From Dicaeum eximium (Eukaryota > Chordata > Aves > Passeriformes > Dicaeidae), in NCBI GenBank assembly GCA_013396995.1, contig VWZP01006697.1:248001-312000 (forward strand): a stretch of 64,000 nucleotides of DNA, in the 5' to 3' direction. Numbering within the stretch: the first letter of the stretch is position 1; every line of letters begins with the position of its first letter. Below the pieces are notes generated by a model that saw only the letters and a program-made list of their open reading frames with translations, ran no database searches and was not told the origin of the DNA. Shown here piece after piece: positions 34,101-46,170 of the stretch. Both the position numbers and the translations under genes were made by a program.

Positions 34101-34591
34101 TAAACGCACTGACTGACCTCTGTCCTTTTACAGAGCTGCCTCCAGGGAACTGCTCTCCCAGTGTGAAAAATCTGTTAGATGGATTACATCATTACAAGTC
34201 CAATGTTTGCTTTTGAGCAAGACTAGGAAAACTGAGGGGAAGTGTCTTGTGTTTGTGTGAAAGAAACTTTTCATTTGTGTAGAAGTCCTTAGAAATCAGG
34301 TACATAATTCTAACCCTCTTTTTCACTGAGCATAAGCCAATACACTTTAAAAGTATAGATCAAATATACTGTTTAATTTGTGCCAGTTCATTCTATTTTT
34401 TTTTTAAATAAATAGAGGCAATGCTACATGCTCACATGCAACATTATTATGAAATTTATGTGTAGACCACTTTGAGGTTTATTTCTTATGGAATGTACAT
34501 TTTCTTAGATTTGTTTCTCTATTTTTCCACCAGGTATTACATATATATAATACCTGCCTTGAATTCTGCCAGGAACACACAAAGAGTGATG
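31146..34591. other. unique DNA, partly conserved-looking
   Basis: No gene recognised. The interval ~32040-32240 (TTAATTAACATTTGTAATTA-type homeodomain cores, then a GC-moderate block) has the texture of a conserved regulatory element. A stretch at 33124-33170 resembles an ancient amniote repeat ('CCCACTGATTTTACTGGAAT' against the family's 'CCCATTGACTTCAATGGGAT'). Both are impressions only. Confidence 0.4.
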
Positions 34592-34633
34592 AGAGAGAAA
34601 AAAAAGAAAAAAAAAGAAAAAAAAAAAAAGAGA
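34592..34633. repeat. A-rich tract with G interruptions
   Basis: Runs of 8, 9 and 13 A separated by single G residues. Simple repeat. The Lys-rich and Phe-rich frames across it are artefacts. Confidence 0.95.
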
Positions 34634-34894
34634 ATGCTAGGGTTCTGTCCTTTAAAGTTCTGGGCAAAGAAGCAAGAAACCCATATTCATATAGCTGCAG
34701 AGTATGTGGCAATGTTTTAACTTTTAACAAGGTGCATTGAAAGACTTTTGAATAGAGGAGGATTTTAAGGAGGGGATACAAGATTTCTCTTGATTTTTGT
34801 CCGTATGCCAACTATACTTATTCCAGCACTCTTGATTGTGGTAAGATTTGTTGTTGTTGCTTTCTGTGCATGTGGATTAATTGCTTCTCCTAAA

Positions 34895-34921
34895 CTGAAT
34901 AAAAGTCAAGCTTTTATTCAG
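34895..34921. promoter_or_regulatory. 11-bp hairpin with AATAAA on both strands
   Basis: CTGAATAAAAG (34895-34905) and CTTTTATTCAG (34911-34921) are perfect reverse complements around a 5-base loop. Each arm carries AATAAA on its own strand, so the palindrome is a potential bidirectional poly(A) signal. For the minus strand it lies ~30 nt beyond the stop of the open frame at 34952-35137, with another minus-strand AATAAA at 34940-34935. Confidence 0.5.
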
Positions 34922-34951
34922 GTGATGGATTGTTTTTATTATTATTTTTCA

Positions 34952-35137
34952 TCAGTGATTTTGTTTGTTTTTAAATTTCTGTAAGTCACTGGGGATGCAG
35001 CAGAGTGTCGAGGTCACTGGACCCGGTGTTGTAACAGCAAACCTTGTAACTGATCCTGGCAGAACGGAAGGATGAGCCCAGAAGTTCAGGGAGAATGCAC
35101 ACAGACCCTTGGCAACACCCTCGAGCTGAAAGCTGAC
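34952..35137 (-). CDS. possible terminal exon, 61 codons plus stop, no ATG
   Basis: On the minus strand a good acceptor (CTACCCCATCTTACTGTTTCCAG|) opens a phase-0 frame of 61 codons that starts VSFQLEGVAKGLCAFSLNFW and ends LQKFKNKQNH-stop. AATAAA follows within ~12 and ~35 nt of the stop. The segment is richer in G+C and CpG than its flanks. The plus strand is closed in all frames. The residue mix (many V, T, P, C) is not typical, and a frame this long is not rare in GC-richer DNA. It could be the last exon of an unknown or long non-coding transcript, or a chance frame in an old insertion. Confidence 0.25.
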   Translation of the reverse strand, partial: VSFQLEGVAKGLCAFSLNFWAHPSVLPGSVTRFAVTTPGPVTSTLCCIPSDLQKFKNKQNH

Positions 35138-37021
35138 CTGGAAACAGTAAGATGGGGTAGATCTGTAACAGCTTTTCTATAACCTACATCTTGAAACCAT
35201 TCATACACGAGGAGAGGTATAGAAATATTTAAACAGAAAAAAAAAAATTAAAAAGTGATAAAAAGCACTAACTACGATAGTAAAATAAGGACTATGGAGT
35301 GGAATAGACTTGCTTTATTTAACTTTTCAAACTGGTTTCCTTTGGCTTATGTGAAAGTTCATTTTCCTTTGATATGTATCATTTTCAGACACAGCAATGA
35401 CATAATTCGTCTTGAACTCAACACCAATACCAGCTCAGTATAAAAAACAAAAAAAAGACCCTGCTCCCCTTGCCACCTCCCAAAGCACAGGAGCAATCAG
35501 GCACCTCACATGATAAATCCTTATGGTTAGTGCACCAGCTCTTTAACTCTGAAGTCTAGAGCTAAAATCTTTCCTTATGACCCCAGTAAAAATGAATTTG
35601 GTGATCTACTGCATGTTGTAAAAGTACAATATTATCTTCAGTTTCTACTGGCTGAAAGCTCCATCAGGGAAAGGCTTTTTACTTTCTGTTTTCTATCTGA
35701 GAGTCCTTGAACCAAATATAGTGTATAAATAAGTGTAACCCACTGACCCTCTGTGCCACACTGTGTCCTATATTTTTGAGCTTTGCTGTGCTGAAAGGAA
35801 GGAATTACATTCCCAGAGGTATAAGCAGGAAGATTGCTGCCTTTTTTTCTTTTTATTTTTTTTCTTTTGTCCTTCATATGATAGCATGGCATTGGCTTTC
35901 AAAGGATTCTCCTTCATGTTACCTTTGTGTAATCTCATGCATAGTCTAATTATTGACTATCCCCAGTGGTAATTTGGCCAGTAGCTGAGCTGTCTGTGCT
36001 GCAGTGCAGCTGGATCTGCAGCACAGGTAGGTGTACCTGAGCCAGATTTCGAGAAGCTAACATAGATTTCAGCAGGGACAACAGTCATAAACCCAGAAAT
36101 TTTACTTCAATCTTTGTAAGCCATGAGTAATTATTCTGACAAACAAGCTTGGTGTCTCTACCATTGTGCTGTTGCCTAATTCCAATGTAATGCTGTCCTG
36201 AATTTATCCAACAAGCTGCAAGCAGACTTTTGGTTCTCAAAGGAGGGACACTGAAAACTAAGACATACCCTAGCCTGTTTTTCTAGTGCCTGGTGATGAG
36301 GAACTTCAAAGGTGAAATCTTGCTTCAGTTTGGTGACAGGAGCTCTATGCCCAAGGTCAAAATGATCTCTTCTCCCCACCTTACTTGAGGGCTGCCAATT
36401 TATAGCTGCCAGCCTGGGCAAGCTGTTCTTTTCTGAGTGAAGCTCTGGGATCCTAACCTAATGTATGATATTTACTGTTGCAGGTTTTTAGTGCCTGTGT
36501 TTTTCAGACACTTGAAAAATACAGGGTGAAAAGTACTCAGCTGAATGCATTGCCAAATGATAGTCGCTCTCAGTTTGGATCAGTGCCCCTATTTACAGAT
36601 GTCATGATCTTCACTCGGGAGGCTGTGAAAATAGACTGACCTTACAGCACACCTGGAAGGCCAAGAAACTCTGTTTTTGCCAAGCTATAGATAGTCAAGA
36701 TGGTTAAGTTACACAGCCAGGTAAATGGTAATTCTAGCTGTTGTCATAATTTATTTGGCTGACTGTGCTTGTTAGGGCAGTCCTTTAGGGATATTCCTTT
36801 GGAGCTGGCAACCTCTGTGTCCTAAAAATAATCAGTACTGAAAAGAGCCAGTACCGAGGGAAACAGGACTCTCAAGACATTAAAGTCTCATATCTTCCAG
36901 ATTTAACTTGTATGGTTAGGGCTAGACCTGTCAAAAGCCATGAGATGGATGCTTGGCCGGTTATTTCTCTAGAAAGGTGAGATTCCCAGGTTATATTTTT
37001 CTCCTCTGTGGAGTCATTTAC

Positions 37022-37039
37022 AATGCAGAGCTCTGCATT
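37022..37039. repeat. 18-bp perfect palindrome
   Basis: AATGCAGAGCTCTGCATT equals its own reverse complement with no spacer. At random a perfect 18-bp palindrome is expected about 0.25 times in 64 kb. It could be a site for a dimeric DNA-binding protein or chance. Confidence 0.9.
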
Positions 37040-39421
37040 ATCAAGCTGGTGATTCAAGAGAAGCAATACAGAAAGCAGTTGCCCATCAGTCATTCCTTCC
37101 AGACATCCCCTGCAGAGTATGCATGCTGGCCTTTTTAGGTGGCAAATGCCATTAACATTTCTTTTTTTAGTTTGGATTCCAAGAGATTTTTTTATTGAAA
37201 TTAATTTCACGCTTGCAATATGCTTTCCTTTTGGACTGTAAATTCTGTGCAGTGTACAGATCACTCCATCTTCTTCTCCTGGTTGCTCACTGCTGCAGAA
37301 CCAGAAGTTTGCAGCCAGCAGCCACTGCAGTGTTTTCCTCCAAGGGCTCTGATGGAAAAAGCCATCAGTGAGGATGGTTCTTGCTAGAGAGGAGCAGGAA
37401 TGTGTGCTTCAAGGAGAAATGAGAATCCTGGTGATTTTCCTGAGCACAATGTCAGGCCTCTGCCTACTGCTCCTGAAGTGGGAAATATGTGGTAGGCTTT
37501 AGGCTGAGGCCAGGGTTTAGATGTCAGCCCCTGTCTTTTTACTTACTTTAATACTACAGAGAGAGCTACTATTTGGCCCCTGTTTTAGATGTGCTTTCTT
37601 GCCAGCAGTGAACTATGTGAATAAATATGCTTCTATTTTAAATAGTGTGAAAAGGCTGGCTGGACATCTATTTATCCTTAAGTCCTGAGTTACTACTTCC
37701 AGTTCGCTGCTAAAGTGAATAAAGAGGAAAAAAAATATAACGGCCACAGATAAAACTGGGATTATGGCTGAGAAGGAGGGTTTGATAGAAATCTGAACTG
37801 TATTTGTCTCTGTAAGCACTTTGTAAAAATTTAATGTGGAGAAGTATTATGCAAAAGACTACCAAAATTGCCAATGTGTCTACTGAGTCAAAGTAACCCT
37901 TGTACTGGAAATTTAGTAGAAGTCAGATTTAATAGAAATCAATTTCAGTATATTGATGATTGGGCACTCAGTCTTTCTTCCACTGAATTAAATGGTAAAG
38001 CTTCCATGGTATGAGTTTGACAGGACTGAGCTTGAAGTTTAAAAATCACACTCCCAAATATACAGAAATGACTCTGTATATGGCACATATGAAACTGAAA
38101 TGAATCTGTGGAATGTCAGTGAGGTTATTGTCAACTTTTGTACCATGGACTCTCCTGGCTATTTAATATTTGTAGTTACTTTTCTCACTGCTCTTTCCTG
38201 GCAGAGTAGTAAGAGAAAACACTAGCATCAGTGACTTTTTGGGCTTGATAATTGCCATTTAATTCTCACAAGGGAAACTGTGAAGCTCCTCCTGGCTTTG
38301 TCTCCTGCAGTGAGCAGGAGAACTTTTGAGAGAGGTTCTTTTTGCAGTGTTTCACCCAATCTTTTTGTCTATGACAGCAAGGAGTGGAGTTCTCTACTGT
38401 AAAGAGCTTTTTCCAATCCCTTGCTCCTACAAGGGTCACTTATGCCTTTATATTACATGTGAGGGAGACATCCCTGAAGGCACACTAAATCCTCACTTTA
38501 CCAAATAAAACTGGCTTTCAACCTCTTTGGGTAACTCAATAAACCCACCCTTCCTCTTAGTATGGTGTTTCTCCCAGGCATTGATTCTGTAAGTCAGAAG
38601 CAAAGCCTCATGCCTCTAAATGAATTATGTTAATAGTTGGAACATCTACTTCCCCCATCAAATCATGTGACTTTCCCCTGAAAAATTTTGCAGATTTGGA
38701 CTGTGGGGGTGAGAAGAAGAAAGTGATGGTAATTTTCTTTAGATTTGCTACAAAATCCTCTGGCCCTGAGTTCTGTTAGTTCCTTGCATCCTGTTCCCTA
38801 AAGGAATTCTCTGTTTCGATTGTATCTATTTTTATGTCCCTTTGCCAATTTTCCTCTAGTCCCTTCTCTGCCTACCACACTTAACTACTTACATACATTG
38901 ATATAAAAGCAACTACCTCTGTCTGCATCTTCTAGCTATGGGCATTTCTTTAGATAACAGACTTGCTGCTCCTGCTCAAGACATTTTGTCTCAATCATCA
39001 CTGAGGTTTTGTTACATCTGAAAATGACCAGGTGTAGCTGTGCGGCACCAAAGAGGGATGTCTCAAATGTGTGAGGTCCAAGTACCCATTGATCAACTTC
39101 TACATTGTTTCTACAAGTAGCAGGACCATGATGGCCTGATCTATTCCCTGGCCTTTCTGTCCCAAAGGAATTGAAATACTTCTTGTTTCTTTTGGAAAGA
39201 TCATTTTACCATCAGCAAGAGAGAATGATAATTCTCTAAACCATGAGAGATCATTGGTTTTTTAAATTGTCTGAGCCAGTTTCTTGTCAAGCTGCCAGAG
39301 ATTTCTTTCTGCTCATTGAGCCAGGAATTCTTCTACAGTGTTGATGTGACTTGCAATTTCTGGGTTCTGAGTAGATTCTCTGAGATTGCTTGTAAATACA
39401 TACTGATCACTGAATTCTGTA

Positions 39422-39443
39422 TTAATAATAAATAATAATAATG
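39422..39443. repeat. (AAT)n short repeat
   Basis: Imperfect AAT/ATA trinucleotide run of about seven units. Confidence 0.85.
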
Positions 39444-42013
39444 AAAGTATAATAATTGAGAGTGAACTTGATTTAGCATTTGAGTGATTTCACTTTTCTT
39501 TGAGAACATTAAGAATGGGAGTTAATTAAAACTGTATGTATTATTCAGGGCATGTCTTAAGCATCTGATGGTATCATTAATATACATATAGAGGGCAGTT
39601 TTGGAGACACATGTTTGATATAGATGGTTTTGGAGTGTGTAACAAGTAATGATTCTTTCTTTTGTGAAGTTTTAATTAAGTTATTAAAAATTCATTCTTC
39701 AAAATATAAAAATACATTTTCTTATGCATCAATTTGTTTTAAATACAACGCTTATTTTAAAATTTGTGTACAAGATACTGTGGCATGTCTTGTGGATCCC
39801 ACTAGACACTGTGTTGATATGGTGAACAGGAGATTCATGTTTTGATTTTCAGGAGCTAAATAAATTTATGAAGAGTTAGATACCATTTCAAGGGATTATT
39901 CAGTGCTTTGCCTCTCTCTGACTTCAGCATTGCTGTGGCTGAGCTCACATATTTCATATAATGGTAAGGTTATATCAGCTCCCAGCAAAGGTGTAGACCC
40001 TTAAGTTGTTGGTACTTGTACTTAATCCACTGAACAGCTAAACTCTGTCTGGGGCTGACCTGGACAAAGGAGCCCAAATCAATTAATGGTAAGAGACTTC
40101 TCTCACCCTGTTATTGAGTGTACTGTGTAAAGATGCAATATATGTTGGCTTTCCAGCAAGTTCAGACCCCTGGAGGGCTTTTAGCATTATACTTAGAGCG
40201 TAAAGGAAAGATAAAATAGACCTGATGCACAAAATGCAAACTGTGGTTTCTCTCACTGCCACATGGGATTTTCCAGACAGGCAGCAAGTTGCTGATGTTG
40301 AGCAAGGTCCCTGCATTAACAGAGCTTCCTTTCCTAGTGACTCATGGGAAGGGTTTTGGTTGAGTGGTTTGATTTGCATTTGGCTTCACGTTTGTTGAGT
40401 TTTGTTTTGCATTCTGAACTCCAGTTTATTTAAAGTCTGCAAAGTGATGTTTATCGGAGTTGCCAAGTTTCACTTGGTTTTGTGTTGAAAGTGATGGTAT
40501 TCTGGCAATTTTTCTGGGCTAGTAAAAGGATTAAGGTCTCAGTATACTCATCAGTATTAGAGGCGGGTGCTTCATACTGTTAGAAAGCTGCAAAGACTAC
40601 TTTTTCCATTGCCCAGTAGCAGGAGGCTTCTGTTTCTGGACATGATAGGTCCTATGACATTAAGTGTTAATCATGGAATATTATGCAATATGGAAAAGTT
40701 ATTTCTGATAGTCTGTAGACCTTTCCAAAATGCATAAGCTTTTATCTCTCCTTCTGAGGTTTTTAAAATGGGACTTAGAGTATTAAGGGAAACCCATTTC
40801 TTTGTGAGCAGTGTATGACATGCAACACCAATAGCATTTCTCAGCTTTCACAGTTTCTCACTACAAGAATGTGCCTGTGACACATCTTTCATTGCACAGA
40901 AATGTGCTCTGGCAAGACATAAAGCTTTTACATAAACTGCATGAAATAATTTGCCTGATGCGATTGTGGTTTTTCTTCTCATGGGTTACAGAGCTATCTT
41001 AAACTCAGGTTTGTTTACTCGTTCTCCACCTCTGAAGCAGGGAAGCTGAACGGCAGGAAGCTCCACAGAGGTTCTTCCTGACTCAGCCATTTTCAGTGGA
41101 GATTTCTCATGGATAAGCTTTGCATGTGATCCTTATTGAATTGGGTGGAGCTGGGAAACAAACTTTCTGATCAGTGAAAACCAAAACATCTTTGAAGCAA
41201 GTATTATGGGGATGGAAGTACTTATCTCCTCTCTTTGTGACTTCTGCATTTCTACCAGGTCTACTTCTCACGTTGTTAACCCTTGAGCATTGATAACAAA
41301 ATGCCTTTAATAAAAATGAATCATCATCTACAATTATTTTGCATTTATTCTTTTAAGTGGAATGCTCCAATGCTCCCTCACAAAATTGTGTATTAGCCTA
41401 CTGTCTAGCACTGAACCAGATGTAATGTCCAGTAATCTGTGAAAACATTGGAGTTGGATATGCTTGTTTCATAAGTAGAAACTTCCTGTGCTTTCTGTTG
41501 GTCCCATCATGTTGAGACCACAGGTTATAAGAAAGAATGCTTTTTAGAAACAAAGTAAAAAAACAAAACAAAAAAAGGTTTGCTCAGCTCAAAGTCCATT
41601 AAATTTCACCATCTTCTGTAAAATAATACATTATAGTACTTAAGACTCTTGTAAAATGTGGCCTTTTTAATTTTCCTGTGTCAAAGAAATTGAAAATATT
41701 TGTGTAAAGGCTCATTTTTAAAGACAGAAAGATGAGAGATTGACATCTTGGAAACACCACAGACAACAGATAAAATTCAGGTGTCATAAGTGAATTATCA
41801 CATTACAGAACTGGATTATAAGTGCATTTCATTGCATTGATCATTTTTGAAAGGGTTATTGGTTTGGTTAAGATCCTCTCCATAACACACACATGCATAA
41901 AAGAGGATTGGTCAGCAGTCCAGATATTTGCAAAAAACATGTTTTTTGTAACACATACCCTTTTTACACCGTGTCAGAACACACTCTTCCTGCTTTTTAG
42001 CTCTCTTTTCCCC

Positions 42014-42102
42014 CGCAGAGCGCAGGGTTTGCTGCTCCAGCTCGGGGTCTGGCGGAGACCCGCGGTGTGCGCGGATGTGTTCAGGGCTGCACAACTCTTA
42101 CG
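42014..42102. promoter_or_regulatory. CpG-rich islet in AT-rich DNA
   Basis: Nine CpG dinucleotides fall in about 90 bases, against near absence in the flanking kilobases. This suggests an unmethylated or recently GC-rich element such as a small promoter, exon or enhancer core. It begins at a textbook acceptor-like sequence (CTCTCTTTTCCCCCGCAG|) and is followed by conserved-looking DNA. Confidence 0.4.
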
Positions 42103-42180
42103 GGAAATTTGTGTTTAATATCATTAGGGCTACCAAAAGCTGATCTCAAGCAGCAAATACATTTCAGATTTCGCTTTTAA
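42019..42180 (+). CDS. possible terminal exon, 53 codons plus stop, no ATG
   Basis: From the acceptor-like CCCCCGCAG| the phase-0 frame stays open for 53 codons (begins SAGFAAPARGLAETRGVRGC, ends QQIHFRFRF-stop). The CpG-rich half reads Ala/Gly/Arg, as any GC-rich DNA would, so the frame may be incidental. No AATAAA lies close downstream. A transcript ending or starting here would be the test. Confidence 0.15.
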   Translation, partial: SAGFAAPARGLAETRGVRGCVQGCTTLTGNLCLISLGLPKADLKQQIHFRFRF

Positions 42181-42420
42181 AAAGTACGAATTCAGAGGCG
42201 TTTTGTATATTCACAATAAGCACTCGTTGTCTAATGATGATTTATACTGAATGTTACTTGGAACACAGTCTGATGAATATTTCAGCGAGGTCTACAGTCA
42301 AATATCCTACAACACATTCCATGACCTAATATGCAAATCAGCTGTGGGATGTGAGAGGGCTGTTGGGGCTTACTCTACATAGATTTAGACTGTTTTAACA
42401 AAGGTTATTTATTAAACATT
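42181..42420. promoter_or_regulatory. conserved-looking element with octamer and E-box
   Basis: Non-repetitive sequence with further isolated CpGs. It carries a perfect POU octamer ATGCAAAT (42331-42338) directly joined to an E-box CAGCTG (42339-42344). Together with the adjoining CpG islet this is the window's best candidate for an enhancer or ultraconserved-type element. Conservation cannot be measured here. Confidence 0.3.
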
Positions 42421-45400
42421 ATCGACATTGGTTTTTTCACCACTTTCAAAATTCAGGAGGGGATTTTATTTTCTTTAGGGAAACAGCTAAGAAGTAGGTC
42501 GAGAATCATGACTGTGAAGAGGCCACTCCAGGGAGGGGAAAGGTTAAGTTCAGTTATAACCAGTAAAATAAAAAGGTTGGGAGGTTCCTGTCATTTGTGA
42601 AAGAAGAACTTCTTCTGATTTATTATTATATGTTGAACTATTTAAAATGTCTCATTTGTTCATTGACAATAGTAAGGTTAACAAAGGGCATTCTTACCAC
42701 TACATAATTCAGGGAGTTTAATTGGAGACTATTGGAAGAATTATAATTTATATTAAATAGAAAAGTCTGGAAGCTTATTCCATGGTTAAAAAATGTCATG
42801 TAAAAGAATCAAATATTGCCAAAGTTGTGTGATGTGAATTTGGTGTCTTTGTGAAATCACTAAATTCACTTAGCACATTAAGTAATTTTGGTACTTACCA
42901 CAATAAAAAATGAATTCAGATTATTGGACCATATTTTGTTCTGCTTGGTACTTTGTGAAATTCCTGCTGGAAACAGGAAATAGATTAAAATTAACCAATC
43001 CACACTGCAGACCTAAACAGAATTTAAAGACTTAGGCTTCCTCAGGCAGAAACTTATTTTCCCAAAAGGCCAGCATGTGTATACAAACATCCAAGTTTGT
43101 CAGTTAAGAAGAGCAGAGTTTGGGGCATTTTTTCCCCTTCCTCCCTCAAATATATCGCTGAACTCTCACAGCAACAGGGAAAACCCCATTGATTTAAAAT
43201 AGTACAGTGGCCAAACTAAGTGGCCATGACAAATGCAGACACAGACACACACAAAATGATGTTTACTTAAGTCTTTAGCCAGCAGGCTCTGTGGCAATCT
43301 CGAGCTGCCTGTCCCTTGGCAGAGGACGGAGATCATGGGATAGCCCAGCTGCAGCGTGTTGTTTCATGCAGTTTGTGTGCACGGGCTGAGGATACCTTGA
43401 AAAACCTCTCTTTTTGCAAAGGAAAGAGTGACTAATGAAGTTTGAGTGCTCCTTCCATCTGAAGGGCTGTCTCTGCTCTGTAGGGCCATGAACTGTGGCT
43501 GTGTGCAGGAATGGTGTGTGCTCCTATATTAGAGAATATAGGAGTCAGCATGTTTTCCTCTGCAAAAGCTGGAGAATTGCAGGGGAATGATTTGGTCCAA
43601 TGAAGCAGTGTCATTTTACATTGGTAGAAAATTGGCACCTCTCTCTCTTTCTTTGAAATGCATCATTTTTTAGCTGATCTTCACTCAAAATGAAGTGTGG
43701 TAAACCTATAATTAGGAGAACATCAAGTGACTGTACAAAAGAAAAATGAGAATTGTGGGGTTCATTTACAGCCTATTCTGTTGGACTACTGTTGTAGTCT
43801 CCTGGCATTTCTGTCTTGTTCTGTCTTCCTGCCCATCTCTTCATATTTTGGCCTTAAATTCATACGTTTATTTTGACCTTCAGTTTTAACTAAGAAATAA
43901 AAGTGAGCTCCCAGTCCTAAAAGCTGCAGAGATAAGCTGAAAGTGTGCTCTCTTGAGGCCTCAGGAATAAGAAAACTCATGATCTTAAAATATTTGGGAA
44001 CAGCAGTGCTATTCCAAACAAGAAGCCACCAGATGCCTGTATCTGTGCTTCTAAATTAGGCAGTAGGCCTGTGCTCAAAATATAACTATTTTATAATAGA
44101 AATAAATATGCTTCCTCCTGTTGGGACATGTTTCTTTTCTGTGTAAAGAGCTTCTAACAACTTCTTTTCCATACTGATTCAGACAAATGCTAGCTTTTGT
44201 AGCCACAAAGAAAATGAGTATCAGGTGAAGACCTTATTTTGATGATGCTAAAGGCCAATGATTCTCTAACTAAAGACCTTGGCAATTTTCTAGTAATCCC
44301 TGTAATTCCTTGCAAGTATTACCAACAGTTTATGAAATCTAGAACTTTAAAATCCTTACTTTTCTGAAAAAAGGTGACTCTTTCATCATTATTATTAATA
44401 TCTGTATACATCTAAGTCTGGGAAACATGGCCATATAAGTACCTGTGAGTACATCTGAATGTATTAATTATCAAATCATGCATGTTACCCATTTAAGGTA
44501 TTTATATAGTAAAATGCAAATGCAAATTAGTGTTTGAATATACAGTAATTCTACAAGGGACAGTCTCAACAGCCACATGGCAGCATAAATAATGCAATTT
44601 TCTTAGAAAATTCTGTAGTAGAGCCTGCATGTATGACATGCATTTGAACTGAAGTGTCTCTTTCACAAGAAATTCCAGAAAATATGACCAAACCCACAGC
44701 CTAGGAAAAAGAACTCCATAAGGAGATGCCCATTTGGGTGAGCAGGTGATTCTGTGGTCAGAGCACAGAGGTGGAGAAGATCTGTCTCTGACACTGCTGA
44801 CCTGGCTGGAGGAACGAGCTAGCATGGGTGGGGAGCTAATTCCGAACTGATTTAGGCAAAGAAAAGGTAATGACTCTGGAGCAAAAAGAAACTGTAATTG
44901 TGGGGCAAATAATGCTATTCTATCACTAGTTCTAGGAATGAGATCCTAATTTGGGATAGATGCTACGTTTACAACGACCTTGCTCTGTTTTGCCTTTTTT
45001 CCTATATAATGTTTTAGGGTTAACATCAAGCAGCTCTCGAACACAAATCTTTCAGTAGTGTGCCTTCCAGGAAATGGACTGGAAACCATTGCAAACTATA
45101 TGGCATTCAACATTTTCAGAAGTTTAGTTATTCTTGTCTGGTTTCATAAGTAAATTAGACTGACAGGGTTGACAATACCCATGATACAAGCCACTCTCAG
45201 AGGAAATCTGAAGTCTGGTGAATGCCAAGAAGAGACTAAGCCAGTGGATTTAGCTCTGTTCAGCTCAATGGCCAATCACTGCAGCAATATGAGTGTGGTG
45301 AGTGAAGTGTGACTTTGAAATCAGCTCTTTCCTCCAGTATCAATACACAGCAGTCAGGCGTGTTGCACCTCGTGCCTCAACTGCCTGGCAGGTTTGTAAA

Positions 45401-45771
45401 GGTTTGGTTTTGTGGAGAAGGCAAACAGCAGTACTTGGTAGGGTAGGGAAAGAGCTGTGAGAGATGCTGTGGTCATGGAAGGAAGTGGGAGATGCGGACA
45501 GTAGCAAGAGAGACACTTTAACAGGTAAACCATATTTGTTTTTCCTAGTAGTTGGAAGTAGGACTTACCTCTTTTTTCCTTTTTGTTTCTTTTTTTTTTC
45601 TTCCCTCATTGGTTGATTCAGTTTTGTTGTTTTTTCTTTTCCCTCCATAGTTTAATTAAATTGTGAAAAAAAATTCATAAAATTTCAAGGATAAACATTT
45701 AGATGATTTATTTTCAAATACTTTTTTTTTTTGTAATAAGAACTAACTTGATAACAGATATTAGATAATAT
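42421..45771. other. unique DNA, no recognised gene
   Basis: No gene or transposon recognised. The right end (45580-45735) is T-rich with several T-runs, directly before a CR1. The 107-codon minus frame at 44502-44825 has no motif. Confidence 0.55.
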
Positions 45772-46170
45772 TAGAGGGCTGGAGCATCTCTTTTATGAGG
45801 AAAGGCTGAGAGAATTGGTATTGTTCAGCCTAGTGAAGAGCAGGCTCTGGGGTGACTTTTAGTACCTAAAGGGGGCCCACTGGAAAGTTGAAGAAGGGCT
45901 TTTTACAAGGACATGTAGTAATGGAAGAGAAGGAATGGCTTTAAACTGATAGAGGATATGTTTAGATTGGATAATAGGAAGAAATTCTTTACTGTGGGGG
46001 TGGTAGAACAGGTTGCCCAGGGAAGCTGTGGGTGGCCCATCCCTGGAGGTGTTCCAGGCCAGGCTGGATCGGGCTTTGAGCAACCTGGTCTAGTGAAAGG
46101 CGTCTGCTCATGGCAAAGTGTTGGAACTAGATGATCATAATGTCCCTTCCAATTGAAGCCATTTCGATAT
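45772..46170 (+). mobile_element. CR1 LINE, 3' end, best-preserved copy
   Basis: Starts at 'GAGGGCTGGAGCATCTC', passes 'ATGAGGAAAGGCTGAGAGAA', 'TTTTTACAAGGACATGTAGT', 'GGAATGGCTTTAAACTGATA' and 'GAAGAAATTCTTTACTGTGG'. It then runs through 'CAACCTGGTCTAGTG' to the tail 'TTGGAACTAGATGATC…CCCTTCCAA…CATTTCGATAT'. It is 5'-truncated, as most CR1 copies are, with no open reading frame of note. It serves as the in-window reference that shows what the copy at 1-411 has lost and inverted. Confidence 0.95.

Larger units (their letters stand above)
35138..42018. other. unique DNA, no recognised gene
   Basis: Featureless AT-rich sequence apart from an A/AAAC-rich stretch (about 35425-35455), the 18-bp palindrome at 37022-37039, a 7-bp hairpin at 37349-37368 and the AAT repeat at 39422-39443. 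The 130-codon minus frame at 36872-37264 shows no domain. Confidence 0.55.
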
